Assembly (NCBI GenBank): GCA_963740205.1 | Contig: CAVUDD010000005.1 | Coordinates: 496,001-560,000 of the forward strand | Source of the DNA: UBA2137 sp963740205 | Lineage (GTDB): Bacteria > Pseudomonadota > Alphaproteobacteria > Micavibrionales > Micavibrionaceae | DNA: 64,000 nucleotides | Direction: 5' to 3' | Part shown: positions 25,282 to 34,050 of the stretch, in pieces | Layout of the letters: each line of letters starts with the position of its first letter | How positions within the stretch are numbered: position 1 is the first letter of the stretch | Translations under genes and position numbers: made by a program | Notes under the pieces: model-generated | What the model was told of the DNA's origin: nothing | Database searches by the model: none | What the model saw: the letters and a program-made list of their open reading frames with translations, nothing else

Positions 25282-26082
25282 TTACTGGTTAAAATCAATT
25301 TGCCCTGGGTTTTCACCCTCTTTTTGTTCTACCTGAGGTTTGGAATCTTCTATAAGAGATTCTAATTTATCTCGTTCTGTTTCTTTATAGCCATCTTCTG
25401 TGCTTTCTAGAAGTGAATCTTCGGGTAAATCCTCTGCTGGAGTAGGTTCTTCTGAGGGGTCAATTTTTTTCAAAATATCGAATTTATCCAGTATTTTGGT
25501 TGTCGCCTTGGATGTATCATATTTTTCCTCGCCATCTGTGAAATAACTAGATATCTCGGCAGATGTCATTTCTACATAAGGAATGAGTTTTGAATTGCCA
25601 AACCATTCTTCTTTTGCCTCGTCAGAAAAAGTCAAATAAAGGGGCATGTAGAGGATTGCCAGTAGTAAAAGCCCGCGGGCTAGACCAAATAAAATACCAA
25701 GCGTTCTGTCAATGGGTCCTAATCCTATTGCCGAGGCTGCTTTGGAAAGAAAATGGCTTAGAATGGATAATGCTATGACAAAGGCAAGGAATACCGCTCC
25801 ATAGGCTAGAACGGCGGCTAAAAATTCATAAGGAATAAGACCGAATAACTCTTTTGGTTCTTCGCTTTCGCCTACACCTAACCAACCTTCCATAGTGGGA
25901 ATGAGATTATCGCCAAATATAAGCGCGGCAAACACGCCACCAATAACACCAGCAAGTGTAAGGACTTCTCGGATAAGACCTCTGAAAAAGGCCACACCAG
26001 CTGAGATAAGCATGATGGCCACAATAATGATGTCGGAAATCAGAGAAATATTAAAATCTGTAGGTATTGTGGACGGATCCAT
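25282..26082 (-). CDS. cvpA: CvpA family membrane protein
   Basis: Four hydrophobic segments in the first 150 residues with the family's Gly-rich pattern (FFRGLIREVLTLAGVIGG, then the DRTLGILFGLARG segment). A long acidic tail follows (about 165-266) that is not part of the family core. CvpA homologues are linked to colicin V production and envelope stress; the molecular role is unclear. It is 8 nt upstream of purF. Confidence 0.88.
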   Translation of the reverse strand: MDPSTIPTDFNISLISDIIIVAIMLISAGVAFFRGLIREVLTLAGVIGGVFAALIFGDNLIPTMEGWLGVGESEEPKELFGLIPYEFLAAVLAYGAVFLAFVIALSILSHFLSKAASAIGLGPIDRTLGILFGLARGLLLLAILYMPLYLTFSDEAKEEWFGNSKLIPYVEMTSAEISSYFTDGEEKYDTSKATTKILDKFDILKKIDPSEEPTPAEDLPEDSLLESTEDGYKETERDKLESLIEDSKPQVEQKEGENPGQIDFNQ

Positions 26083-26127
26083 TTAAATGTCACTTCTCCA
26101 TACGCTTGAAAACGTTGCAACAATGCC

Positions 26128-26156
26128 TTGACGCGCATGAAAAATCAAGCTGTTAT
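26128..26156 (+). promoter_or_regulatory. candidate dnaB promoter
   Basis: TTGACG (26128-26133), a 17-nt spacer and TGTTAT (26151-26156) predict a start near 26163 and a leader of about 90 nt. The leader contains CTATCCACA (26189-26197), one mismatch from the DnaA box TTATCCACA. Confidence 0.45.
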
Positions 26157-26251
26157 GCCGTTTCTTAAAAAACTTTATCTTGTCCCCGCTATCCACAGGC
26201 TCAATTGTGAATTTAAGCGATTTTCAAGAGATTCTTATCTAAGGTTATAGC

Positions 26252-27736
26252 ATGAACATAAAAGCTGTCGAAAAACCAAAAATTCAAGAAGCCGAAACAC
26301 GTGCTTTACAACCCCCTTATAATCTTGAAGCAGAGCAAGGCCTTCTGGGTGCTTTACTTCTTGAAAATAAGAAACTTGAAGATGTCTCAGAATTTTTAAG
26401 AGCAGATCATTTCTATGCTGGGGCCCACTCGAGGATTTTTGAGGCCATTAAAATCCTGAACGAGCGTGGGCAGGCGGCAACGCCAGTCACGTTGAAGGCT
26501 TATTTCGAGCAGGACAAAGAACTTGAAAATGTTGGTGGATCTGAATATTTGACTGATTTGGCTGCTACAGTTATTTCGCTATCTAACACAGTTGATTACG
26601 CCAAAACAATTTATGATTTGCACTTACGCCGCGAACTTATTCTGCTTGCGAGTGAGATGATTGAAAAATCACAAACCTTCTCTTTGGATGAAGAGGCGGA
26701 AGATGTGATGACAAACGCAGAGGCTAAGCTCTTTAAAATTGCAGAGAGTGGCACAAGCGGTCAAGGCTGGGTGACTTTGCGGGATTCTATGTTCACAGCC
26801 ATTGATGTTGCCGAAAAAGCATACAATAACAAAGGCGCAGTAACAGGTGTAACAACAGGTCTTGTTGATCTTGATAAGAAACTTGGTGGGTTGCATAATT
26901 CAGACCTCCTTATTCTGGCTGCGCGCCCCTCTATGGGAAAAACGGCGCTTGCTGTTAACATTGCCTTTAACGCAGCGAAAGCCTTTGCAGATTCAGGCGG
27001 AGAAGAGGGTGCAATTACAGCATTTTTCTCACTTGAGATGGCGCATGACCAGTTAACAACTCGTATTTTAGCCGATCAATCAAATATCTCTGGGGATGTT
27101 ATTCGTAAGGGTCAGGTGACCCAAGACCAGTTTAAGGATTTTGCTCAGGCTGCCCACGCGCTTACAAGTGTTCCTCTTTACATTGACGATACCCCTGCAT
27201 TGTCTATTGGTGCCATTCGTACACGTGCGAGGCGCCTAAAGAGACAGCATGGCTTGGGAATGATTGTAGTCGATTACCTTCAACTTCTTCGTGGTAATGG
27301 TACACGTCAATCTGAATCTAACCGCGTCTTAGAAATTTCTGAGATTACACGAGGTTTAAAGGCTTTGGCCAAGGAATTAGAAATTCCTGTTATTGCACTG
27401 TCACAGCTTTCACGTGCCGTTGAATCACGTGACGATAAGCGACCTATGTTATCTGATTTGCGAGAATCTGGTTCGATTGAGCAGGATGCAGATATTGTGA
27501 TGTTTATTTACCGGGAAGAATATTATCTTTCACGTGAGGAGCCTGCACAAAAGGTCAGTGAAAATGTCGAGAAATTTAATGAGCGCTACGAAAACTGGTC
27601 AAGACGATTACAGGACATGGCTAATATCGCAGAGGTGATTGTTGCCAAACAAAGGCACGGTCCAATTGGTCCTGTGAAAATGTTCTTTGACCCGAATTAC
27701 ACACGCTTTAGCGATCTGGATCAAAACCACTCTTAA
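26252..27736 (+). CDS. dnaB: replicative DNA helicase DnaB
   Basis: Hexameric helicase that unwinds the fork. The N-terminal helical domain begins near PPYNLEAEQGLLGALL, and the RecA-like domain carries the Walker A motif RPSMGKTAL, Walker B VVDYLQLL and the downstream LRESGSIEQDAD arginine-finger region. Length 494 is normal and no intein is present. Here dnaB is not followed by alr-radA, the common order; a PtsN-like gene converges on it with a 3-nt gap, and radA lies about 10 kb away. Confidence 0.96.
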   Translation: MNIKAVEKPKIQEAETRALQPPYNLEAEQGLLGALLLENKKLEDVSEFLRADHFYAGAHSRIFEAIKILNERGQAATPVTLKAYFEQDKELENVGGSEYLTDLAATVISLSNTVDYAKTIYDLHLRRELILLASEMIEKSQTFSLDEEAEDVMTNAEAKLFKIAESGTSGQGWVTLRDSMFTAIDVAEKAYNNKGAVTGVTTGLVDLDKKLGGLHNSDLLILAARPSMGKTALAVNIAFNAAKAFADSGGEEGAITAFFSLEMAHDQLTTRILADQSNISGDVIRKGQVTQDQFKDFAQAAHALTSVPLYIDDTPALSIGAIRTRARRLKRQHGLGMIVVDYLQLLRGNGTRQSESNRVLEISEITRGLKALAKELEIPVIALSQLSRAVESRDDKRPMLSDLRESGSIEQDADIVMFIYREEYYLSREEPAQKVSENVEKFNERYENWSRRLQDMANIAEVIVAKQRHGPIGPVKMFFDPNYTRFSDLDQNHS

Positions 27737-27739
27737 AGG

Positions 27740-28213
27740 TTAAGCTGCTTCGTTTTCTATGAATGAATCATATTCTTTTAACAAGATTGTCAAAACATCT
27801 TCGTTTTCGGCATCACGCAATTTGGACACAAACGATTTTTCTTTAAGCAGTCTAGATAGTCTGGAAAGGCGGCGAAGATGAAGTCCTCCATGATATGCTG
27901 GGGAAATGATAACGCCAACTAAATCACAACTCTGACTATCTGCAGCTTGAAAGTCCAGAGGTCTCCCAAGTTTGATAAAGCCTATAAATTTATTCATAAT
28001 TTGTGCGCTTTTGATATTGATGATAGCCACACCATTACCAACCGCATAGCCGCGTTTTTGATATTCGGCCTCAAATTCAGGTGTGAGGCAAAGCTCTTGA
28101 TCATGGCCCTGATTTTCTACGAAACTTTGCTCAATGTATTCGTATAGATTTTGAGCATTTTTAATCTTGGGATGGTACGAAATGAAATCAAAGTCGATAG
28201 GCACAGTGTGCAT
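27740..28213 (-). CDS. EIIA-Ntr (PtsN)-like protein lacking the phosphorylated histidine
   Basis: The fold of a nitrogen-type PTS EIIA domain is recognisable: the GNGVAI turn, LDFQAADSQSCDLVGVIISP and the helix HLRRLSRLSRLL. In PtsN the active site reads GNGIAIPHGK, with the His phosphorylated by NPr. Here the same place reads GNGVAIINIK, so the Pro-His pair is Ile-Asn. The second conserved His (GLHLRRL) remains. The ATG at 28213 has AAAGGG upstream; a GTG at 28252 is also in frame with AGGAGG placed too close. It follows hpf, as ptsN normally does, but a terminator intervenes. Confidence 0.75.
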   Translation of the reverse strand: MHTVPIDFDFISYHPKIKNAQNLYEYIEQSFVENQGHDQELCLTPEFEAEYQKRGYAVGNGVAIINIKSAQIMNKFIGFIKLGRPLDFQAADSQSCDLVGVIISPAYHGGLHLRRLSRLSRLLKEKSFVSKLRDAENEDVLTILLKEYDSFIENEAA

Positions 28214-28311
28214 TTTCAAACCCTTTGTATGCTGGTGAATGGAACTTTTCACACCCTCCTGATATGCCTTTCAATAGTAAAAATCCACCTCTAATTTGGC
28301 TCTGACCACAA

Positions 28312-28340
28312 AAAAAGCTGTCGCAATGCAACAGCTTTTT
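28312..28340 (-). terminator. intrinsic terminator of hpf
   Basis: A 10-bp stem, AAAAAGCTGT with ACAGCTTTTT, around a 9-nt loop, with a T tract in the minus-strand direction. It lies between hpf and the ptsN-like gene. Confidence 0.8.
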
Positions 28341-28362
28341 GAAACCATAAGTTTTACTTGTT

Positions 28363-28974
28363 TTATTCTGCAGCAAGCATTTCTGTTGCTTGCGGGTCCA
28401 CCCAACCGATGTTTCCATCAGAGCGTTTATAGACCATATTCAACCCGTCAGTTTTCGAGTTTTTAAAGAGCATAGCTGTCTCACCAGCCAAATCCATTCT
28501 CATCACGGCCTCGGAGACTGTCATCTTTTGGATTTTACGAGTCATCTCGGCAACGATTGCAGGTTCTGCAATTTTTTCCGCTGGAAGCTCTTCTTCTTTT
28601 TGATCTTCTAGTGCCTCTATAACATTTTCACGTATGAGTGTAGGGGCAATTTCACCAGGCTCTCTTTCAAGACGCTCGTGATGGTCACGAAGTCTTGTTT
28701 TGTAACGGCGAAGTTGCTTGGCAACTTTTTCTGCGGCTGAATCAAAAGACGCGTAAGGGTCACCCTCAGTTGCAGTTCCTTGCATAAGGATATCCTGACC
28801 ACCTCTAAGGGAAATATGAGTTCTGAAGAAGTTGTGTGGCTCGGGACCAATAGTAACGATGGCTTCAATCGCGCGGCCAAAATACTTTTCGTTAATTTCC
28901 TCAAGCTTGTCTTGCATGTGCCCTCTTAGGGCGTCTCCTACATCCAGATGTTTTCCATGAACTTTGAGTTCCAT
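28363..28974 (-). CDS. hpf: ribosome hibernation promoting factor, long form
   Basis: A 203-residue long HPF: the N-terminal S30AE/YfiA domain (about 1-100) binds the decoding region, and the C-terminal domain (about 140-198, with KKIQ-like MTVSEAVMRMDLAGETAMLF and IGWVDPQ) drives 100S dimers. The linker is acidic. It has its own promoter and terminator. Its usual partners rpoN and ptsN are nearby, but with other genes between. Confidence 0.94.
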   Translation of the reverse strand: MELKVHGKHLDVGDALRGHMQDKLEEINEKYFGRAIEAIVTIGPEPHNFFRTHISLRGGQDILMQGTATEGDPYASFDSAAEKVAKQLRRYKTRLRDHHERLEREPGEIAPTLIRENVIEALEDQKEEELPAEKIAEPAIVAEMTRKIQKMTVSEAVMRMDLAGETAMLFKNSKTDGLNMVYKRSDGNIGWVDPQATEMLAAE

Positions 28975-29089
28975 GTGCTTATCCTTTTTATAATTTTAAG
29001 TGAATGAAACAGCTGGCCGCCTTTTCGAAAACGACCTGCTGGCAAGGTGAAGTACCTTTTCTGATATACCGTTGAATGGGCATATATAT

Positions 29090-29118
29090 AGTATAGGTCG
29101 TTAATATGAATTTGTTAA
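29090..29118 (-). promoter_or_regulatory. candidate hpf promoter
   Basis: On the minus strand TTAACA (29118-29113), a 17-nt spacer and TATACT (29095-29090) predict a start near 29083, giving a leader of about 110 nt. I see no sigma-54 (-24/-12 GG/GC) element here, although rpoN is a neighbour. Confidence 0.5.
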
Positions 29119-29140
29119 GAGAAACCGCCTAAAATTTTGC

Positions 29141-30502
29141 TTATTTCTCTAATTTATTAACTAAATCAATGAAATGCGCGCCACGCTCCTCAAAAGATTT
29201 ATATTGATCAAATGAAGCGCAGGCAGGAGAAAGAAGAACGATACTATCTTCTTCAAGAATAGCATCCTTGTATGCCCTTTGAACGGCTTCGCTCAAATCA
29301 TTACAAACAACAGAGGCAAGGTTATTTTCTTGCGCCGTTTCTTGGAAAGCGGCTTTTGCTTCTCCATAAAAATATGCCTTTTTAACGTGGAGGAAGAGGG
29401 AAGGAAGGGATTCTATGCCACCTTCTTTAGGTACTCCGCCAGCTAGCCAGTAGATATTTTGAAAGCTTGATAGTGCCTTGGATGTTGCATCTGCATTGGT
29501 AGCCTTACTATCATTGATGAAGGTTACACCGTTTAATTCTGTGATTTTTTTCTGGCGATGTGCAAGACCGTCAAAAGAGATAATTCTTTGTAGTACAGAT
29601 TGTGGGTCACTATCGAAGTATTTTCTAGTAAGAGCATATACGCATGCTGCATTTTGATGGTTATGAACACCCTTTAAATTCTCGGCGGTAAGCAAAGACC
29701 CAATAAATTCGCCATCTTCATATAGATTTCCATTTACAACACTAATGCCTATTCGGAGAATCTCTGAAGTACTTACGCGTGTTACATCCCAGTTTATGTT
29801 ATTTTCAACTTCGTTTGCCACTGCTTTGCTAGGGTCATCATCACAGGCAATAATGGCCTTTCCACCTATGGTGACGCGTTCGAAAATTTTCTTTTTGGCG
29901 TCAACATATCCCTTAATATCACCGTGTCTGTCGATATGATCGGGGGTAATGTTCAGCCATATAACACCATCTGCATTCAAATCATCGGTAAGCTCTGTTT
30001 GATAGGATGAAAGTTCAAGAACAGCACAATCAATATCATCGGATAATGAGAAAACAGCTTTACCAATATTTCCACCAGCCTCAGCCTTACAAAAGCCATT
30101 TAGCACATGTGTCAAAAGGGTTGTTGTAGTTGATTTTCCGTTTGTGCCTGTGATTGCAAATAAGGTGTTTTTTTCTGGGGAGCGCAAGTCTTTATAAAGG
30201 GATATATCGGTAATAAGAGGAATACCTAGTTCTTTTGCTTTGCTGGCAACTGGATGAGGTTGGGGCAAGGTATGCGGAATACCAGGTGATATTAAAACTG
30301 CATCCACATCTTTTAGTAAGCCCCCCTCTAATGAGAGTATTTTATAACCTTTACCTTCTGCCGCTGCTCTTGAGGCATCATTGTCATCCCAGGCACATAT
30401 TGAAATACCATTGTCTTTTAAAGCCTGGATAGCGGCCAATCCTGAACGCGCAAGTCCAAGTACTGCAATTGTTTTATAGGGTATATTTTTTAAATTTTTC
30501 AT
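29141..30502 (-). CDS. murD: UDP-N-acetylmuramoyl-L-alanine--D-glutamate ligase
   Basis: MurD adds D-glutamate to UDP-MurNAc-L-Ala in the cytoplasm. The ATP loop TGTNGKSTTT (about residues 119-128) and the Mur-ligase patches DINxD-like ITPDHIDRH and INDSKATN are intact. Length 453 is normal. In most alphaproteobacteria murD lies in the dcw cluster; here it lies 12 nt downstream of murI, which makes its substrate D-glutamate. Confidence 0.95.
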   Translation of the reverse strand: MKNLKNIPYKTIAVLGLARSGLAAIQALKDNGISICAWDDNDASRAAAEGKGYKILSLEGGLLKDVDAVLISPGIPHTLPQPHPVASKAKELGIPLITDISLYKDLRSPEKNTLFAITGTNGKSTTTTLLTHVLNGFCKAEAGGNIGKAVFSLSDDIDCAVLELSSYQTELTDDLNADGVIWLNITPDHIDRHGDIKGYVDAKKKIFERVTIGGKAIIACDDDPSKAVANEVENNINWDVTRVSTSEILRIGISVVNGNLYEDGEFIGSLLTAENLKGVHNHQNAACVYALTRKYFDSDPQSVLQRIISFDGLAHRQKKITELNGVTFINDSKATNADATSKALSSFQNIYWLAGGVPKEGGIESLPSLFLHVKKAYFYGEAKAAFQETAQENNLASVVCNDLSEAVQRAYKDAILEEDSIVLLSPACASFDQYKSFEERGAHFIDLVNKLEK

Positions 30503-30514
30503 TATTAATAACGC

Positions 30515-31321
30515 CTAGAGAGAAATTTTTTGTAGCTCTAATTCCTCACCATATATGCTGGCTGCACTTTTGCGATAAGAATCGGTTATGTCGGTAACAT
30601 GAAATGTACGTTTTTCTTTTTGAATTAAGCGATTTTTAATCTCTGGGTGCCTTTGCAGATAATCAGCAAGTTTATAGGGTATACATTCATCCTGTGATAT
30701 CAAATCTGCATCACAGTCATTTTTCTTTAAAATATGCATAATATCCTTTTTTAGGAAAGGGTAATGCGTACATCCCAGAATTAGACTTTGGATTTTAGCC
30801 TGAATGAGGGGTTGTAAATAATCTTCAAGAATTGGTTCAATCCATTTTTTTCCTTCATTTTCAATAAGAGGAACAAGTAGAGGGGCGGCTTGTGAAATTA
30901 ATTGAATTTCAGGATTTATTTTTTTTAGTTCTGCTTCGTAGACACCTGAGTTTACGGTTGCAGAGGTTGCCAACAAGCCTATTTTGTTATGCTTCTTTTC
31001 GATGGCTGTTTCAAGAGTTGGGACTACAACACCGAGAATACGGCGATCTGGATAGTTGTTCATAAGCCAGTTTTGTTGCAAAGGACGTAAAGCTGTAACC
31101 CCCGCAGTATTACAAGCGAGAATAACCAATACACATCCTTGATCAAAAAGATGTGTTACTGCCCTTTTCGTGATTTCGTATATAAAGTCTTGGCTTCTGT
31201 TGCCGTAGGGCACATTCATAGTATCTCCCAAGAAGATATAATCATATTGCGGCAAAGTCTTTGTTACCGCTGACATAATTATAAGTCCGCCTAAGCCTGA
31301 ATCAAAAAAACCTATTTTCAT
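30515..31321 (-). CDS. murI: glutamate racemase
   Basis: MurI converts L- to D-glutamate for peptidoglycan. The first catalytic Cys lies in LACNTAGVTAL and the second in LGCTHYPF, with the N-terminal FFDSGLGGL loop. Length 268 is normal. It is probably cotranscribed with murD and divergent, over 45 nt, from a DadA-like oxidoreductase gene. Confidence 0.95.
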   Translation of the reverse strand: MKIGFFDSGLGGLIIMSAVTKTLPQYDYIFLGDTMNVPYGNRSQDFIYEITKRAVTHLFDQGCVLVILACNTAGVTALRPLQQNWLMNNYPDRRILGVVVPTLETAIEKKHNKIGLLATSATVNSGVYEAELKKINPEIQLISQAAPLLVPLIENEGKKWIEPILEDYLQPLIQAKIQSLILGCTHYPFLKKDIMHILKKNDCDADLISQDECIPYKLADYLQRHPEIKNRLIQKEKRTFHVTDITDSYRKSAASIYGEELELQKISL

Positions 31322-31366
31322 AGATACACTTATAGTCCTGTAGATAATTTACGTTATACTTTCATA

Positions 31367-31681
31367 ATGGAAAAATCTTACGATGTCATTGTTATAGGTG
31401 CGGGAATTGTAGGTGTTTCGACAGCACTTCATCTGCAACGCAAGGGTAAAAACGTTCTTTTACTTGATAAGCAAGGAGCGGGGCAAGGGACATCATTTGG
31501 TAATGCTGGGGTTGTTGATGCCAGTTATGTTACTCCCTTTTTGCCACCGCCATTACGAGACTTGCCAGAAATTCTTTTGGGACATAAACCTGCTGCACGA
31601 AGTAACATTGCCTATGCCATTCAAAATTTTTCTTGGATAGTTCAATATTATAAGGAGTTCTTCAAACGAAAAAAGATATGA
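31367..31681 (+). pseudogene. DadA-like FAD oxidoreductase, N-terminal part before a frameshift
   Basis: The first 105 codons of a FAD-dependent amine oxidoreductase of the D-amino-acid dehydrogenase group. The dinucleotide fold is clear (VIVIGAGIVGVSTALHL, then LLDKQGAGQGTSFGNAG). The frame ends at a TGA (31679-31681) just after an A6 run (31669-31674). Dropping one A gives KRYENATS and continues without interruption into the next frame, so this and the following entry are one gene, 31367-32603. It could be a sequencing error, a phase-variable switch or a pseudogene. Confidence 0.8.
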
Positions 31682-31718
31682 AAACGCGACGAGTTTAAGG
31701 CCTCTGACTTCAAATTCT

Positions 31719-32603
31719 GTGGAAGAACATCAGGATATTATCCATCAAACAGATGCAGAAAAATATTTTGTAAAATCAGGCAGGGTAAAGATATTTCGTA
31801 GTCTTGAGTCTTTCGAAAAGGCCTCAGAGGAAAGACACTTCTTTGATAGATTTGGTGTTACTTACGATGTTCTTACAGCAGAAGAATTTAAGGAAGTAGA
31901 GCCAGATATAAATCTTGTTTTTTCACGAGCTGTTCTATCTCCTTTGAGTTCTAGATATACGAACCCTTGCCGGGCTGTCGAGGCTTTGGTAGAGCATTTT
32001 CAGAAAAACAATGGTAATTTTTCAGTAGCAGAAGTCACGGAAATCAAAGTGCAGAGGTGTGGATGGGATGTTAATACCCCAGACAAATTATATCATGCTG
32101 AAAACATAGTTTTGTGTACTGGCCCTTGGGCAAATGATTTACTCAACTCTTTAGACCATAAGTTTCCCATGCTCATGAAGCGCGGTTATCATAAACATTT
32201 TCAGACAGACGCTAATATTTCCCATGCTATTGTTGATGCTGATATAGGGTATCTTTTGTCTTCAATGGACACGGGTGTGCGTATTACTACAGGAGTGGAG
32301 ATAGCCTCGCGGGAGAGCCCCATTAACGCAAAACAAATTAAACAGGTTTTGCCTTATGCGCGACAGCTCTTTGATATTGGAGAGGAATGCGAAGGCGAGG
32401 CGTGGGTGGGATCACGACCATGCTTTGCGGATTCTTTGCCCGTTATTGACAGGTCCAAAAAACATAAAGGCCTATGGTTCAATTTTGGTCATGGTCATGT
32501 AGGACTTACAGCCGGTCCGTCATCTGGGCGTTTAATGGCTGAGATGATATGTGGTGAAAAGCCGTTTTGTGATCCATCACCCTATAGAGTAGAACGTTTT
32601 TAA
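31719..32603 (+). pseudogene. DadA-like FAD oxidoreductase, C-terminal part after the frameshift
   Basis: This frame is open from about 31674; its first ATG (31719) is only a convenient start. It encodes the substrate-binding and second FAD-binding parts: VLCTGPWANDLL, the LMKRGYHKHF strand and the C-terminal GLWFNFGHGHVGLTAGP loop that closes over FAD. Restored, the protein is about 411 residues, the usual family length, with no other lesion, arguing against old decay. Family members oxidise D-amino acids to 2-oxo acids at the membrane. Its TAA overlaps the rpoN TAA (TTAA). Confidence 0.8.
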
Positions 32604-34021
32604 CCCTGTTTGTTTTTCTTTATTTTGCGGCGTTGGGGTGACGATGGAATGTTGAGCGCGTCACGATATTTGGCAACAGTTCTGCGTGCAACATCAATGT
32701 TATTCTCTTTCAGAAGTGTCACAAGTGCATCATCCGATAAGATATTGTCGAGGGTCTCTGCATCTACAAGTGACTTAATACGTGCTTTTACAGCCTCGGA
32801 AGATACATCATCACCACCGCCTGAAGAGGGAACTGATGACGTAAAGAAATATTTGAGCTCGAAAATACCGCGCGGGGTCCCAATATATTTATTGGTGGTT
32901 ACACGCGAAACAGTACTCTCATGCATTTCGATTTTTTCGGCAATTTCCCGAAGGGTCAAAGGACGTAAAAATTCGACGCCGTATAGGAAAAAACCATTTT
33001 GCTCTTCAACGATCTCGGCGGCTACCTTAAGGATAGTTTGTGCACGCTGATCAAGCGAACGTACAAGCCAGCTTGCTGCTTGCATCTGGTCGCGAAGGTA
33101 AGATTTATCTTCCTTACCAGCTTTGCTTAAAACCGTGGTGTAGTATTCCTGATTAACCAGAACGCGGGGCAATGTCTCAGAATTGAGGGCGACCTGCCAG
33201 CCACCACCAACTTCACGCGGTTGTTTTTTCATTAATATGTCAGGTATAACTGTTTGGGAAATAAAGTGGTCATACTCTCCCGCTGGCTTAGGTTGAAGGG
33301 TACGTATTTCAGCAGCCATTTTCTGAACATCTTCCTGAGAGACACCGCAAATATCGGCAAGTTTTTTTATGTCGTGCTCGGCAAGCATATTCAGATTATC
33401 CAGCAATATACCAAAGGCAGGCGTATATTTTCCACGCTCCTTAAGCTGTATAGCTAGGCACTCCGCTAAATCTTTTGCAAAAATACCTGTAGGCTCAAAC
33501 TCCTTAAGTTCAGGTAATATCTCTTTCAGGCGCTCAGGCTTACAACCAATTTTCTCTGCAAGTTCCTCTGTGTCTTGCCTTAAATAGCCAGCTTCGTCTA
33601 TGTAATCTAGTAAGAGAGTGGCCACCATACGATCGCGCTGATCTGAAAAACTGGTTTGGATTTGTTCGATAAGAATTTCACGCAAGGATTTTTCGTTTGA
33701 TACCGTGTTTTCAAAGCTATCCGATGAATCGGCGAATGATGTACTACCACCTTTTCCAGACGCGGCCGCCATATAGGAACCTTCGTCAAAATCCTCAAGT
33801 GAATCCCTAGCCTCATCCGCAGAAGGTGTATCATTATCCTCTGGCTGGCTTTCATCTTTTTCCAACAAAGGATTATCGGCAACCATTTCCTCTAAAAACT
33901 CGGTGAGTTCGGTGTTATTGAGTTGCAACAATTTAACAGCTTGTTGCATTTGCTGGTTCATTACCAGATTTTGGGAAAGAGACTGTTTAAGGTCTAAGTA
34001 GGGGCCTTTAGGTTTGTTCAT
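32600..34021 (-). CDS. rpoN: RNA polymerase sigma-54 factor
   Basis: Sigma-54 directs polymerase to -24/-12 promoters that need an AAA+ activator. The Gln/Leu-rich region I (SLSQNLVMNQQMQQAVKLLQ) opens the protein, followed by an acidic region II (about 48-100), the core-binding part, the HTH with EIAEKIEMHESTVSRVTTNKY, and the RpoN box ARRTVAKYRD near the end. Length 473. It lies 29 nt after lptB, the usual order, but hpf and ptsN do not follow directly. Its targets cannot be read from this window. Confidence 0.96.
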   Translation of the reverse strand: MNKPKGPYLDLKQSLSQNLVMNQQMQQAVKLLQLNNTELTEFLEEMVADNPLLEKDESQPEDNDTPSADEARDSLEDFDEGSYMAAASGKGGSTSFADSSDSFENTVSNEKSLREILIEQIQTSFSDQRDRMVATLLLDYIDEAGYLRQDTEELAEKIGCKPERLKEILPELKEFEPTGIFAKDLAECLAIQLKERGKYTPAFGILLDNLNMLAEHDIKKLADICGVSQEDVQKMAAEIRTLQPKPAGEYDHFISQTVIPDILMKKQPREVGGGWQVALNSETLPRVLVNQEYYTTVLSKAGKEDKSYLRDQMQAASWLVRSLDQRAQTILKVAAEIVEEQNGFFLYGVEFLRPLTLREIAEKIEMHESTVSRVTTNKYIGTPRGIFELKYFFTSSVPSSGGGDDVSSEAVKARIKSLVDAETLDNILSDDALVTLLKENNIDVARRTVAKYRDALNIPSSPQRRKIKKNKQG

Positions 34022-34050
34022 ATCTTTAATTTAACACGTAAAGAGATGAT

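Noticed and set aside
26083..26251. Replication origin near dnaB
   Set aside because: Only one DnaA-like box and no AT-rich repeat array or origin-type gene set.
28975..29140. Sigma-54 promoter for hpf
   Set aside because: No GG-N10-GC element of acceptable match was seen; a sigma-70 promoter fits better.
31669..31675. A AAA AAG heptamer as a programmed -1 frameshift site
   Set aside because: A -1 shift leads to a stop within about eight codons; the continuing frame needs +1 or -2.
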